Positions 21,416 through 31,964 of a stretch of 64,000 nt of DNA are shown here, piece after piece. Numbering within the stretch: position 1 is the first letter of the stretch; every line of letters begins with the position of its first letter. Below the pieces are notes generated by a model that did not search any database, was not told the DNA's origin, and saw nothing but the letters and a program-made list of their open reading frames with translations. Source of the stretch: Trichoplax sp. H2 (lineage: Eukaryota; Placozoa; Uniplacotomia; Trichoplacea); assembly GCA_003344405.1 (NCBI GenBank), contig NOWV01000203.1:1-64000 (forward strand), given 5' to 3'. Both the position numbers and the translations under genes were made by a program.

Positions 21416-23185
21416 TATTAAAGCTAATGGAAAACAAAATTTTTCACCGCACTTTTTACAGAATAACCAATCTTGTGGCCAAATTATCTCTTTCGCTTGA
21501 ATGAATCTTTCAAAATGTAAGCTTCAAGATAGAAAATTTGACAATTTGACCCATTTACTTCAAAAATAAGATTGTTGTGTGTGAAATCGCCACACATTAT
21601 TTAAGACAATATGTCTTACACGTTACAATCAATTGGAATCTATTCATTGTTTACGCCAGTTTTCGCCCAAATAAAATTATTAATTAGGCTAGTAAACCTT
21701 TACGGTGCTTACGTAATGTATTCCTATGAGAATTCCATCCAGCCAGTAAGGTTACAGTAATAAGAAACAACGTAACTGGGAGTTGATTAAAAATGATGCT
21801 TATTTTATTTGTTAAAGCATTTTTCTCAATCATATTAGCTACATTAATGTGACTATAAGCATATTTAAGTATCAAAACTAGCAATAGTGTACAACATGTT
21901 CGAAATCGCAGTAGTACTGATTAGATTTGAATAAATTTTTTACTGCCTGAGCATAGTTAAATTATTGTATTATATAGCTTCCTTTAGTCTACCTATAATA
22001 TTAGACGGGGAAAGTTAGAAGTAATAAGCACGAAATGTTCGAAATGCCACAAAACTTATTCTACTATAGCGATATAATAGCGTTCATCGACTTTTAATGA
22101 TGTCGTATGGGAGCTGTCACTCTGCAAATACTTTGAGAGTCAAAAGAAAGAGCTAACTTTTATGACAGTTTAACGTAGTACAAATTTGACTTTTTAAAAT
22201 TAATGAGACTTAAATTGTGCACTCTACGCTGCTTAAAAAAAGTTAATTTATTATTACTGCAACGTAAGATAAGTATTAATAATTAACACTAAAATTTATA
22301 GCGTACTAAAATAATATTATATTTATATGACGTGCTGCGAGCAGAAATTCCACTTGGAAATCTTAAATTAAGGGTAAATACATACTATGTACATAATATG
22401 TGTTACAGACAAGTTATTAACCCTATTCATTTATTTGCTGTTTGGTTAAGTTATAACTCGCCCACTCTCAATGACGAATTATAAACTGATCATTCAACTA
22501 TTAATTGGCGTATCATCAAGACTGTTATAAAGTGTGGCCCATACATTCCACCGATTGTAAACTGCAAAAGCGATTATTGTAGCTTTATTAACTGATTGCA
22601 AGTATTACCCAACGAATCCAATCATTTATAGACTGACTCTTACAATTAAATATTAGTTATATATTGACCCTCACAATCAGATGTCAATTATTTAATTCTA
22701 AACTGACAGGACGAGTTAAAGATTAATCCTTAACAATCATATGCCATTTTATATATTTATTCAAGCCAGCACTATTACAGTGATCAATGACTACGTCTTC
22801 CAACTTACTCTTCGATTATTCATAGAGTAATGGATGATAGAATGCGTCACCTGTAGTATAATCCTTGCTACTGAAATTATATATTCCTGTTGACTAATTA
22901 CATATAAGAGCATGATAAAAGTGTCTTCTCAAAAATAAAACAATAACTACAATTTCTTGTAAACTGCACTTTAGATAGGCAAAGTCTTGACTATTTCACT
23001 TTATTACATAAGATAGCTTCCTCTAACAACTTCCAAGTACTATCTATAGACTATTTCTGGGCTTTCTCCAACAAATTGATACCGTATTTATGCAATCTTA
23101 GAATTTCACACACAATTTATTTATTTTCGTACAATCTGAACATACTTAGTCTTCAATATATTTGAGACTGTATCATAATGAGTAA
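21416..23185. other. Intergenic with remnants of repeats
   Basis: Holds the upstream block above, an ATTCCTATGAGAATT word at 21720-21734 resembling half of the 39-bp element, and a loose repetition of ACTGAC / TTACAATYA strings at about 22600-22760. No gene is supported. Confidence 0.35.
21462..21512 (-). promoter_or_regulatory. Upstream block shared by array members (diverged copy)
   Basis: CCAATCTTGTGGCCAAATTA about 60 bp before the start at 21415, aligning with CAATCTCGTTGCCAAATGA at 24858 and CAATCTTGCTAACGAA at 12470. Confidence 0.3.
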
Positions 23186-24799
23186 TTATCGAATATCAGA
23201 GTTAGATGTATCGGGTAGAAATAATGCCGCAATTATACTTAGTAGACCTAAAGAAGCGAATATTGTATATGTAGCTATACAATTTATATAATACAGTTTC
23301 GCGAATAATATTAAGCCTACTATAAGTCCTGAATATCCTATTACGAATAAAATACCGACAACAGTCGATCTGAATTCAGTCCGAAATAGTTCTGTAGTCC
23401 AAATTTTACAAGGTATCCATGCATTAGTAGTTATCGCTGTAAAAATACATGCTATTATCATGACACTTAGCCTATTATCTAATAACAGTATCATTAAAAT
23501 ACAAAATCCGCTAATAGATGCCAAGATAATATATAATACTTTTCGACCTACTCGATTAATAAGTAGAAAGCAAAAAATTGTAACTGGTAATGAAAATAGA
23601 TTGCCTATAAGAATATCTAATATAATAGCCTTTAAGCTATCGCCACTTTTACAATCAGAATTGACACCATTGTATAGATGTGTAGTATTCCATGGTATAT
23701 TTTCTGTCTTATTATAACCATGCCAACAAGTTTTACCACCCTCATAACTAGCCATCACCGTCGGTAACCATATGGTGAATCCATGATCGGCGATAGAATA
23801 TCCGATCCATAATATAGATAATAATATAAATCGTCGACGCCAAGGTTGTTTCATTAATTCTCTAATATCATCCGCCAAATTTCTACGCTCTTCTTTTCTA
23901 ATCTTACTATGGATGTCACTTTCTTGTAAATCAAGAGTCGTTATTTTAGAATATAATACATTATCATGCGAAGTACGACTAGTACTAAAACACGAATTGA
24001 TTTGATCGATTCTGTTTAATACATCTCGAAAAGCTTTTTTGTCGTTCTTCGCTAATACAAATCTTATACTATTAGGCATAAATAAAAGTGTACAAAAACT
24101 TAATAACGCTGGAATAGCGCTTATGAGAATATAAAGTCGCCAACTTGTAAAGTAGATAGAGCCTATAGCATAGTAAAATGGGTAAGGTAATAAAGGTAAC
24201 GCTATGGCTGAGTTGTATAAATTTTCAAGTGTTAGAAAGGAAGACAAAACTGCACCAGCTCTACCTCTAGAACGTCGAGGAAAAAATTCTAAAACATAAG
24301 AATGAGCAGCTGTAGCAATGCCGCCATAGGCGCAACCATTGAAACCGGTCATGATAACAAGCATGACATAATTATATGCGAATGCACACGCTAGCATGCA
24401 TATTAAATTAATGAATAACGATATTACGAACATTTTTCGTCTACCATAAGTATCAGTTAACCTACCAGATATACCAGAGCCAATAACGGAACCGATTATA
24501 AAAGCTAAACTCAACCAATGCTTGTTACTTCTGTTAATGTCTAAATCGCATGCCGCAACGACAATGAAACTGATTGTTTGATAAAATAAGGTACATCCAC
24601 CGAAGCCAAGTCCGGACGCTATCGTGATTATATAATGAAATAATCCAATATCGATAGAATCTACAATATCATCTATATGAGTTGTTAAATCATTGGAATC
24701 GCTGGAGTAATCTGTATCCGAAGGCTGCTTCTTTTCATTGATTAAAGCTGTTTTATCGTCAACATCACTATCCGTCTGGACTTGCTTCTCGATCTCCAT
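23186..24799 (-). CDS. SV2-like MFS transporter, intact, donor of a recent duplicate
   Basis: 537 residues in a single exon. N-terminus has DKTALI (acidic dileucine). Next: AACDLDINRSNKHW, motif A GRLTDTYGRRK (A to T before the aspartate), EFFPRRSRGRAG, MPNSIRFVLAKNDKKA, QPWRRRF, the CWHGYNKTEN loop with NKT and NTT sequons and SDCKSG, INRVGRK, TELFRTEFRST, and a C-terminus LPDTSNSDIR. The histidine cluster of other copies is reduced to a single H. The pseudogene at 27419-28825 is a roughly 97 percent identical copy lacking the first helix, so comparison of the two shows what selection has kept here. Confidence 0.92.
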   Translation of the reverse strand: MEIEKQVQTDSDVDDKTALINEKKQPSDTDYSSDSNDLTTHIDDIVDSIDIGLFHYIITIASGLGFGGCTLFYQTISFIVVAACDLDINRSNKHWLSLAFIIGSVIGSGISGRLTDTYGRRKMFVISLFINLICMLACAFAYNYVMLVIMTGFNGCAYGGIATAAHSYVLEFFPRRSRGRAGAVLSSFLTLENLYNSAIALPLLPYPFYYAIGSIYFTSWRLYILISAIPALLSFCTLLFMPNSIRFVLAKNDKKAFRDVLNRIDQINSCFSTSRTSHDNVLYSKITTLDLQESDIHSKIRKEERRNLADDIRELMKQPWRRRFILLSILWIGYSIADHGFTIWLPTVMASYEGGKTCWHGYNKTENIPWNTTHLYNGVNSDCKSGDSLKAIILDILIGNLFSLPVTIFCFLLINRVGRKVLYIILASISGFCILMILLLDNRLSVMIIACIFTAITTNAWIPCKIWTTELFRTEFRSTVVGILFVIGYSGLIVGLILFAKLYYINCIATYTIFASLGLLSIIAALFLPDTSNSDIR

Positions 24800-24837
24800 G
24801 GCCGTATTTAAGTTGCTTGAAAAAAGATTTCACTAAA

Positions 24838-24895
24838 CTTTAATAGAATATATCAATCTCGTTGCCAAATGATGATTCTGCTTAAATTAGTGCTT
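24838..24895 (-). promoter_or_regulatory. Upstream block shared by array members
   Basis: ATATATCAATCTCGTTGCC followed by AAATGATGATTCTGCTTAAA, 40-95 bp before the ATG at 24799. It links the 12 kb pair to the 6440 copy. Confidence 0.35.
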
Positions 24896-25235
24896 TAAAA
24901 CTGATGTTTAAAGATAGAAGATTTCAAGCTTTGACCGACTTTAAAAAAATTGAACAGTGAGCGACGTAAAACTCTCAACGTTATTTGAAGTGATATATAA
25001 AATCATAAAAATTTAGAATTTATTCCGTGCTTAAACAAGTTCGTAGCCTGTATAAAAGTAAATTATTTATTAATTAATAAGCTTTTCGTGGACAACCGAG
25101 TAAAAGTATTATGTATAGTCTTCGTCATGAAAAGGAAGCATTACAGTATGTGATAATGTATTGTTTCTTCCATTACTCTATGAATGACCAATAAACAAGT
25201 GGAAGGATATTGTAGCATCGTTGTTAGCTGGATAA

Positions 25236-25274
25236 AATTCTCACAGGAATACGAAAGAGAAATCATCAAAGCTT
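25236..25274 (-). repeat. 39-bp dispersed element, copy 4, inverted
   Basis: On the minus strand AAGCTTTGATGA, 12 bases, ATTCCTGTGAGAATT. The opposite orientation argues for a mobile or dispersed repeat rather than a promoter inherited by tandem duplication. Confidence 0.5.
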
Positions 25275-27418
25275 AACTTTGATCAATTGTCATTGCTAAT
25301 GGATGCTCTATTGTTACTTTTGGTCCCTAAAGATGGCTTCTTAATATTAAGTACAAATCGTTGTAGATTACTTTCAGTGAATAGGTAAGCATTCTGATCC
25401 CATCAGATTACGGCTTCCTACTACTAGTAGGGGCAATTTCAGGAGTATTTTTTGTATCCTATTTCAGCCACCCGTTCTGAGAGATAACAGAATTATTCTG
25501 TTAACCACATCGATCAATGCTTTAATCTGTGGATTAATGTAATAGTCATTGTTATTATACTATACTCTTAGTGTCATGGTGCAGCTACAAGTTGATCCTA
25601 TCTTATAGTCGGTTCTATTCCTAAAAAAGGGCTGTAAGCGATCACATAATGTAATCGTTTCTGCTAGTAGTATACACTTGCAAACCTTTATATCATTGTA
25701 TTACCAGAAAGTCTTGAAGATATTTTACATAATAATTTGTAAATTTAAAAATGTGATTTACCTATTCTAAAATAGTACCGAATGATCAAATTAATATCAG
25801 TATCATATGTATATATAAAATGATCGAGGACTAGAGTAACAATATTTGAGATAAAATATGTAATGTAAGACTGCCAAAATAGGTCATATAGGATAAATCG
25901 ATCAATCAAATAATATCATTTTAATAAGATCCACTAGACCTTATTTTGCTTTACTGATACAACTCATAATAAAGTTAGTTTAACTCAAAAGAGATTAAAG
26001 TCTGCTTTATTACAGTTTATAAAACTACTAAGCCCGTAATATAAGATAGTCTAAAAGAAGTAAATAGTACAACAAGTGAACCTCTTTCTAATTTTTATCC
26101 AAGTTTCTATCTAATAAATAGCTTCCTTATATATGATCGATATTTACATCGAACTACTCACCGCAATCATGTACAGTACGGTAGTTTAAAGCAAATTATT
26201 GAAATCTCTTTTACGCCACCGCTGTCAATAAGCTCTTAATATGTCTCTGTTTAAGGCCGATTTTAATTAAATAATAATTTAAATTTATTCAACACATAAG
26301 GGCACAGAAAATACACATAAACAACTTTCACTCTATTTCTTTCATATTTTAAAATAGAAAAACACTGATCCATAGCGTGCAAATAGGGAGGGGGTAGACC
26401 AATTTCGACGTAGGTTAACTGCTTAGAGGTAGTGTGCTAGCTGACGTTATCAAGTTGGAATTTTAGATCAGAATTGAAGGTTTGATATTAAAGTATATCA
26501 GACCGCGGTAGTAATGTGGTAGATCAACAGAGCAGACAAGCATTGAGAAGTTGATCAGCGTAGAAATTAACAGTAGTATCTGACACTTAATTGCGTTAGC
26601 ATACCGAACACTGAACATGGTATGCTATTTCTAATGCAGGATTTCACTTCTGTAATTAACGATAACGAGTTTATGCTTAAAAATATAGAACTGAAGATAA
26701 TGCTATGTATTTTATAGTATGTAAATCTAATATATAAATATAAAGTCTATATCCGATCAATTGTATACTGTTTATGTAAATACTAGTTAGTACAGTACCG
26801 GTAGATGATGCAGATGTAACGCATGCAACGTACCTGGAAAATGATCGTCTCAGACTCTTAGCATGTAAAGCTAATACATAAATATAAATACAATATTATG
26901 CGTTCGTTAATAAAAAGGGTAAACTACGAATGGAAATTCGTACGAGCTTAATAAACTTAAAGGATGTAAGAATTTTATTCAGAATCTGCGAGGAGCGTAC
27001 ATCACAGACTCGATGTACTCGACAACCTGAGCTCTTTCTACATCCTTCGATTGAAGAACACAAATTAAAGACATTATTATCCTTTCTATATCTCGTACAT
27101 CCTATGTGCTGTGCCACCTCACGACATTACACAAATAATAAAGCCAGTGCACTTAATACTCTTAAGAAATCACATATCAACAATAGCAACATTTAAAATA
27201 TTAAAAATCCAAAATAGTCATGTATAGCTTTAGTTAGAATTCATCGTTGTTTGTAGTATGCTTTATAAGACTAAATGACAACGATAGTAGCATAGATTTA
27301 GATATTTAAATTTATTACCAATCTTAAATTGATATTATTCATATAACACAGAGATAATTATGAATTCGTCATTCCCTTACAATCATTGCTATCGAATTAT
27401 TCAGTAATTATGAAAAAA

Positions 27419-28825
27419 CTATCGAATATCAGAGTTAGATGTATCGGGTAGAAATAATGCCGCAATTATACTTAGTAGACCTAAAGAAGCGAATATTGTA
27501 TATGTAGCGATACAATTTATATAATAGAGTTTCGCGAATAATATTAAGCCTACTATAAGTCCTGAATATCCTATTACGAATAAAATACCGACAACAGTCG
27601 ATCTAAATTTAGTATGGAATAGCTCTGTAGTCCAAATTTTACAAGGTATCCATGCATTAGTAGTTATCGCTGTAAAAATACATGCTATTATCATGACACT
27701 TAGCCTATTATCTAATAACAGTATCATTAAAATACAAAATCCGCTAATAGATGTCAAGATAATATATAATACTTTTCGACCTACTCGATTAATAAGTAGA
27801 AAACAAAAAATTGTAACTGGTAATGAAAATAGATTGCCTATAAGAATATCTAATATAATAGCCTTTAAGCTATCGCCACTTTTACAATCAGAATTGACAC
27901 CATTGTATAGATGTGTAGTATTCCATGGTATATTTTCTGTCTTATTATAACCATGCCAACAAGTTTTACCACCCTCATAACTAGCCATCACTGTCGGTAA
28001 CCATATGGTGAATCCATGATCGGCGATAGAATATCCGATCCATACTATAGATAATAATATAAATCGTCGACGCCAAGGTTGTTTCATTAATTCTCTAATA
28101 TCATCCGCGAAATTTCTACGCTCTTCTTTTCTAATCTTACTATGGATGTCATTTTGTTGTAAATCAAGAGTCGTTATTTTAGAATATAATACTTTATCAT
28201 GCGAAGTACGACTAGTACTAAAACACGAATTGATTTGATCAATTTTATTTAATACATCTCGAAAAGCTTTTTTGTCGTTCTTCGCTAATACAAATCTTAT
28301 ACTATTAGGCATAAATAAAAGTGTACAAAAACTTAATAACGCTGGAATAGCGCTTATGAGAATATAAAGTCGCCAACTTGTAAAGTAGATAGAGCCTATA
28401 GCATAGTAAAATGGGTAAGGTAATAAAGGTAACGCTATGGCTGAGTTGTATAAATTTTCAAGTGTTAGAAAGGAAGACAAAACTGCACCAGCTCTACCTC
28501 TAGAATGTCGAGGAAAAAATTCTAAAACATAAGAATGAGCAGCTGTAGCAATGCCGCCATAGGCGCAACCATTGAAACCGGTCATGATAACAAGCATGAC
28601 ATAATTATATGCGAATGCACACGCTAGCATGCATATTAAATTAATGAATAACGATATTACGAACATTTTTCGTCTACCATAAGTATCAGCTAGTCTACCA
28701 GATATACCAGAACTGATTGTGTAACCGATTATAAAAGCTAAACTCAATCAATGCTTGTTACTTCTGTTAATGTCTAAATCGCATGCCGCAACGACAATGA
28801 AACTGATTGTTCGATAAAATAAGGT
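27419..28825 (-). pseudogene. Recent 5'-truncated duplicate of the 23186-24799 MFS gene
   Basis: The frame from 28747 to 27419 would give 442 residues, but it begins inside the gene. Just upstream, the tryptophan codon of the SNKHW block is TGA (TCA at 28748-28750 on the plus strand), and family homology continues upstream through AACDLDIN and TISF only to about 28825, where it ends abruptly. Helix 1 and the acidic N-terminus are absent. Two invariant positions are also changed: FFPRR to FFPRH and TELFRTEF to TELFHTKF. Elsewhere identity to the parent is about 97 percent. Homology stops within a few bases of the stop codon, so the copy is almost exactly coding sequence. A truncated protein from the ATG at 28747 would lack helix 1 and is unlikely to function. 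Confidence 0.88.
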
Positions 28826-29099
28826 TGAAAACCTCCAAATTGACAGCAACTTTGCATTCATTTTCTGTAGTCTATACAACAGTATTATTTACATGAATAT
28901 AATATTACGATTATGACAACTAAGGACTACGCTAAGGTTCCCTTTTAAAAGTTCCAAATAGGCATCTACATTAGACCCATTTTTTTATAGTCTATAGGGT
29001 GATTTTTTTTAAATAAATACATAACAACCATAGCGTCTATGGTACGGTTTCGAAAGCCTCGAAATCGGCAGCTCCAGTCAAGCGGTTTAAATCAACAAG

Positions 29100-29390
29100 T
29101 ATCTATTTCAGTCCCCAAACATACTCATTTAGAGCCGCATCTACGCGGATAGAAGGAACTATTTTATACGCTCCTACGTCTTATCGTATAGAGGATTTCT
29201 AAGTCATTAATGGATAAAATGAAGAATTATTAAATTGAGTTGTTTTGGCGTAATATTCGACAAGTTTACTTAATGATCCATATCACATAACCAGGTTGCA
29301 TTAGCGAACGATATTATTCAGTCAGTAGTACTGATGGTCTAATTTACTAAAAGATAGAAAGAAGAAAAAGTTTGACAACATCAACAATAG
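29100..29390. repeat. Diverged duplicate of 32230-32530
   Basis: Landmarks in common: CCCCAAACATACTCA / TCTCCAAACATACTCA, TTATTTTATACG-like start, TTAATGGATAAAATGAAGAAT / TTATGGATAACATTAAGAAT, TTGGCGTAA, GGTTGCATTAGCGA, AAAGATAGAA and GACAACATCAA. Both copies lie in the flanks of decayed MFS genes, so they are probably parts of an old array unit. Confidence 0.65.
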
Positions 29391-29418
29391 TGGCGTTTAA
29401 TTATAATTAAACGCCACT
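29389..29418. repeat. Perfect 30-bp palindrome
   Basis: Half-site AGTGGCGTTTAATTA followed without spacer by its reverse complement. The homologous region near 32510 lacks it, so it was gained in this copy or lost in the other. Confidence 0.85.
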
Positions 29419-30199
29419 CTTCTTGATTAATTAATTATCGTAAGTAAAGGTCCGAGGGGAAATTATCCTACAGCCTCCGTTGTCGACTATTCCCTTAGAA
29501 AATTGCGGCTACAATGATGATGAATCACAGATGGACACTAGAGAATTACCTCTAATTTTGAATGACTATAGTGTCTGTAATCACCATTGCTCCATTATTT
29601 TTACTGTCCGTACGGTAGTTATCCAAAACATTCTGTCTTTAACAGGATTAATTTCATTTAATTAACTAATATCGCAATTTTCCTGCATCATATCACATCG
29701 AATAATTTGCAGCTTGTATCAGTCTCATACTGATATCAAATCGGTACGAGCAGGGTGATATAGATACAGATATACTGATACTTTTAGTGAGATATTAAAA
29801 TAATGCTAATATTGTACTACTGGAATATACTGTTAAGATTAATATAGGTACTTGGATAGGTACGATTTGTCACTAAACACAAGTCGACTGCCGTCTGGTG
29901 GCCTTCGGTAAAATGGCATCCGCACTGCAGGACACTTTTCATTTCGTATCGCGATTGTAGGTTTATTATTAGCATGCAGTATATTAAGGGTTCGCTATAC
30001 TACATATACTAAAGAAATTTCACAAGTGTTGATGCATCCATCTTTAAATTAAATAAAGCATGTTTAATACGTCTAATTTTAATGAAGTAACCTGAAATAG
30101 ACGTCACAGAAACTGATCTAGTATTATATCTTCGAAATTATTTTAAATAGCGTGAGAGTAACTAAAACTATCAACAAAATGAAGCTTAGTGGTATAGAA

Positions 30200-31790
30200 T
30201 TAATTATCGATGAGTAGCATGGTTGAAATACTCAATGCAGTAGCAAACAGCAAATATAACACTTTACGACCTATTCGATTAATGAGTAGAATGCCTAGGT
30301 AAAATAGCAACGGGTACTGAAAATAAATTACCAAGTAAATGATTGCCTTCAAATTGTTACCCGTTTGACAATTGAAAGCGACAGAGTGCAATAAATGTGT
30401 AGAATTCGTTGATAGATGATTCTCCATGATATTACGGCTATGCCAACATGTTTTGCCTTGGAAATAATAAGTAAGGATTATGGATAGCAATATGGTAATT
30501 GTCTAGTCACTGATACAATAACTAAACCATACTCTCGATGATAGTATTAATCGTTAGCGCTATGATGGTTTCATCATTTTACAAATATTGTCTATATAGC
30601 TTTCACGTCCTTCATTTCCAGTTTGATCATCGATGCTTACATCGAATTAACTTATCATACAGTAAATAGATTGTTGCTGTAAATTCTTTTCAGTGTGTCA
30701 TAACGAATTAATTTGATCCATTTTCTGTAATATATCTGAAGTGGTTTTCGTGTCGTTTTTACCCAGTGCAAATCGTAAACTAATTATAATAGGATACATA
30801 CTGTACACTTGAATAGATATAATTGGGATAGTCCCTACCTATATGAAGGTGAAGTTGCTAATTTGAAAAGTGGATGGCACCCAAAAGGAATGTAAACTGA
30901 ATGAGGTAATAAAAGTAAAGCAATAGCAGTGCCGAGTTAATTTCCTAAAATTGTAAACGAAGACATGATTACAGTAGCTTAACCTCCATAACGACGAGGA
31001 AAAAATACTAAAATACAATACTAAAACACAATTATGAATCGTTGCGTTTATCCCACCATAAGTACTTTCAACGAAGCCTGATGTGACTGCTAACATAGCG
31101 TAGTGATAAGCAAAGGCGTCTGCCAATACGCTGATTGAATGGATTACTTAAGCGATTATGAGAATTCTTCGTCGACCATAAGTATTGGCTAGTCTACCAA
31201 AGATGCCGGCACCGCTGGTAAGGCCCATCTTAAATGCCAGGCTCAGCCAACCTTTATTATATCGGTTAATGTCTAAATCGCAAACGACAACGACAACAAA
31301 ATTGCTAATACTGTGTATAGGATATGAACCATAGTAGAGTCCTGTCACAAAAAAAACAGCTTGCGTGATGTTTCTAAACTAAACTATCTACTCTTAAGGT
31401 TCCCCGACTAACTCCGGACATCCTCAGTAAAGGACAACTAACTTATTCCTATACTATAGAAAACGAGTCCAACGATAGGTTTAGGTTATTAAATATTTTA
31501 TGATGGACTATAACAGCTTAGTACCAATGTGCTGTAGCGTAGCCTCGGTGGAACTGAGATTAGAAATTAAATTATTAGCAACTTTACTACTAGCCACTTA
31601 TCACGGAGCATCAAGCTCCGTAACAAGTCCACACTCTATAACGATTATATAATGAAATAAAGTAATATCGAAGGAATCGATCCTGGATGTCAAATCAATC
31701 GAATCAATAAAGTGATCCGAGCTGTACAATTCTTCATGGTAACTTATTAAAGTGGTATCATCAGCTTCTTTTTGAAATGTTTTTGGTCAA
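30200..31790 (-). pseudogene. Shattered SV2-like MFS gene with insertion
   Basis: From 5' to 3' on the minus strand: acidic N-terminus DDTTLISYHEELYSSD (about 31700-31760) and FHYII of helix 1 (about 31650); a 288-bp interruption (31343-31630); then CDLDINRYNKGWLSLAF, motif A GRLANTYGRRR (D to N) and a stop near 31147; ADAFAYHYAML to about 31040, a frameshift within a short A/T-rich repeat near 31010-31030; traces of the LRFALGKND block near 30770; and GKTCWHSRN with sequons through LLINRIGRK to about 30200. Everything after helix 9, including the TELF segment, is missing. Multiple independent lesions mean long-standing decay. Confidence 0.85.
31343..31630. mobile_element. Probable 288-bp insertion in an MFS pseudogene
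   Basis: Coding homology stops at 31342 and resumes at 31631 with no loss of aligned codons. AGTCC precedes the insert (31338-31342) and is repeated at its end (31626-31630), as a 5-bp target duplication would be. Near the right end ACGGAGC (31603-31609) can pair with GCTCCGT (31615-31621) across ATCAA. There are no clear terminal inverted repeats or coding sequence, so if mobile it is a short non-autonomous element of unknown class. A 5-bp match could also be chance. Confidence 0.4.
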
Positions 31791-31925
31791 TCTTATGGAA
31801 AAACATTATGCCACTTACTCCAAGTAATATTAGATTGTACTTAGATCACCTCGATGATAATTCAAGGAGTCCGGTCTTATCGTTATTACTGTAGCCATCG
31901 GCAAAGCATCCATTGCAAGTATCCA
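31660..31925 (-). repeat. Local duplication of the pseudogene 5' end, copy A
   Basis: Homologous to 31965-32260: both contain AATCGAATCAATAAAGTGAT, a GAGCTGTACAATTCTTCAT segment encoding the EELYSSD region on the minus strand, TTTTTGGTCAATCTT, and TATCGTTATTACTGTAG. Confidence 0.7.
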
Positions 31926-31964
31926 TGGAAACAAACCAATATCGAAACTAATATGGAAGGAATC

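Larger units (their letters stand above)
24800..27418. other. Intergenic
   Basis: Apart from the upstream block and an inverted copy of the 39-bp element, no structure is recognised. Overlapping small frames on both strands at 26896-27196 have no family resemblance and are not called. Confidence 0.35.
28826..30199. other. Intergenic with a diverged duplication and palindromes
   Basis: Contains 29100-29390 (homologous to 32230-32530), a 7-bp-arm hairpin at 29028-29044 (ACCATAG, 3-nt loop, CTATGGT) and a perfect 30-bp palindrome at 29389-29418. No gene is supported; the frame at 29480-29665 has no recognisable product. Confidence 0.4.

Noticed and set aside
5038-28000. Plus-strand frames of 63-96 codons inside the MFS genes
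   Set aside because: They recur at the same place in each paralogue because they are antisense shadows of the conserved coding sequence.
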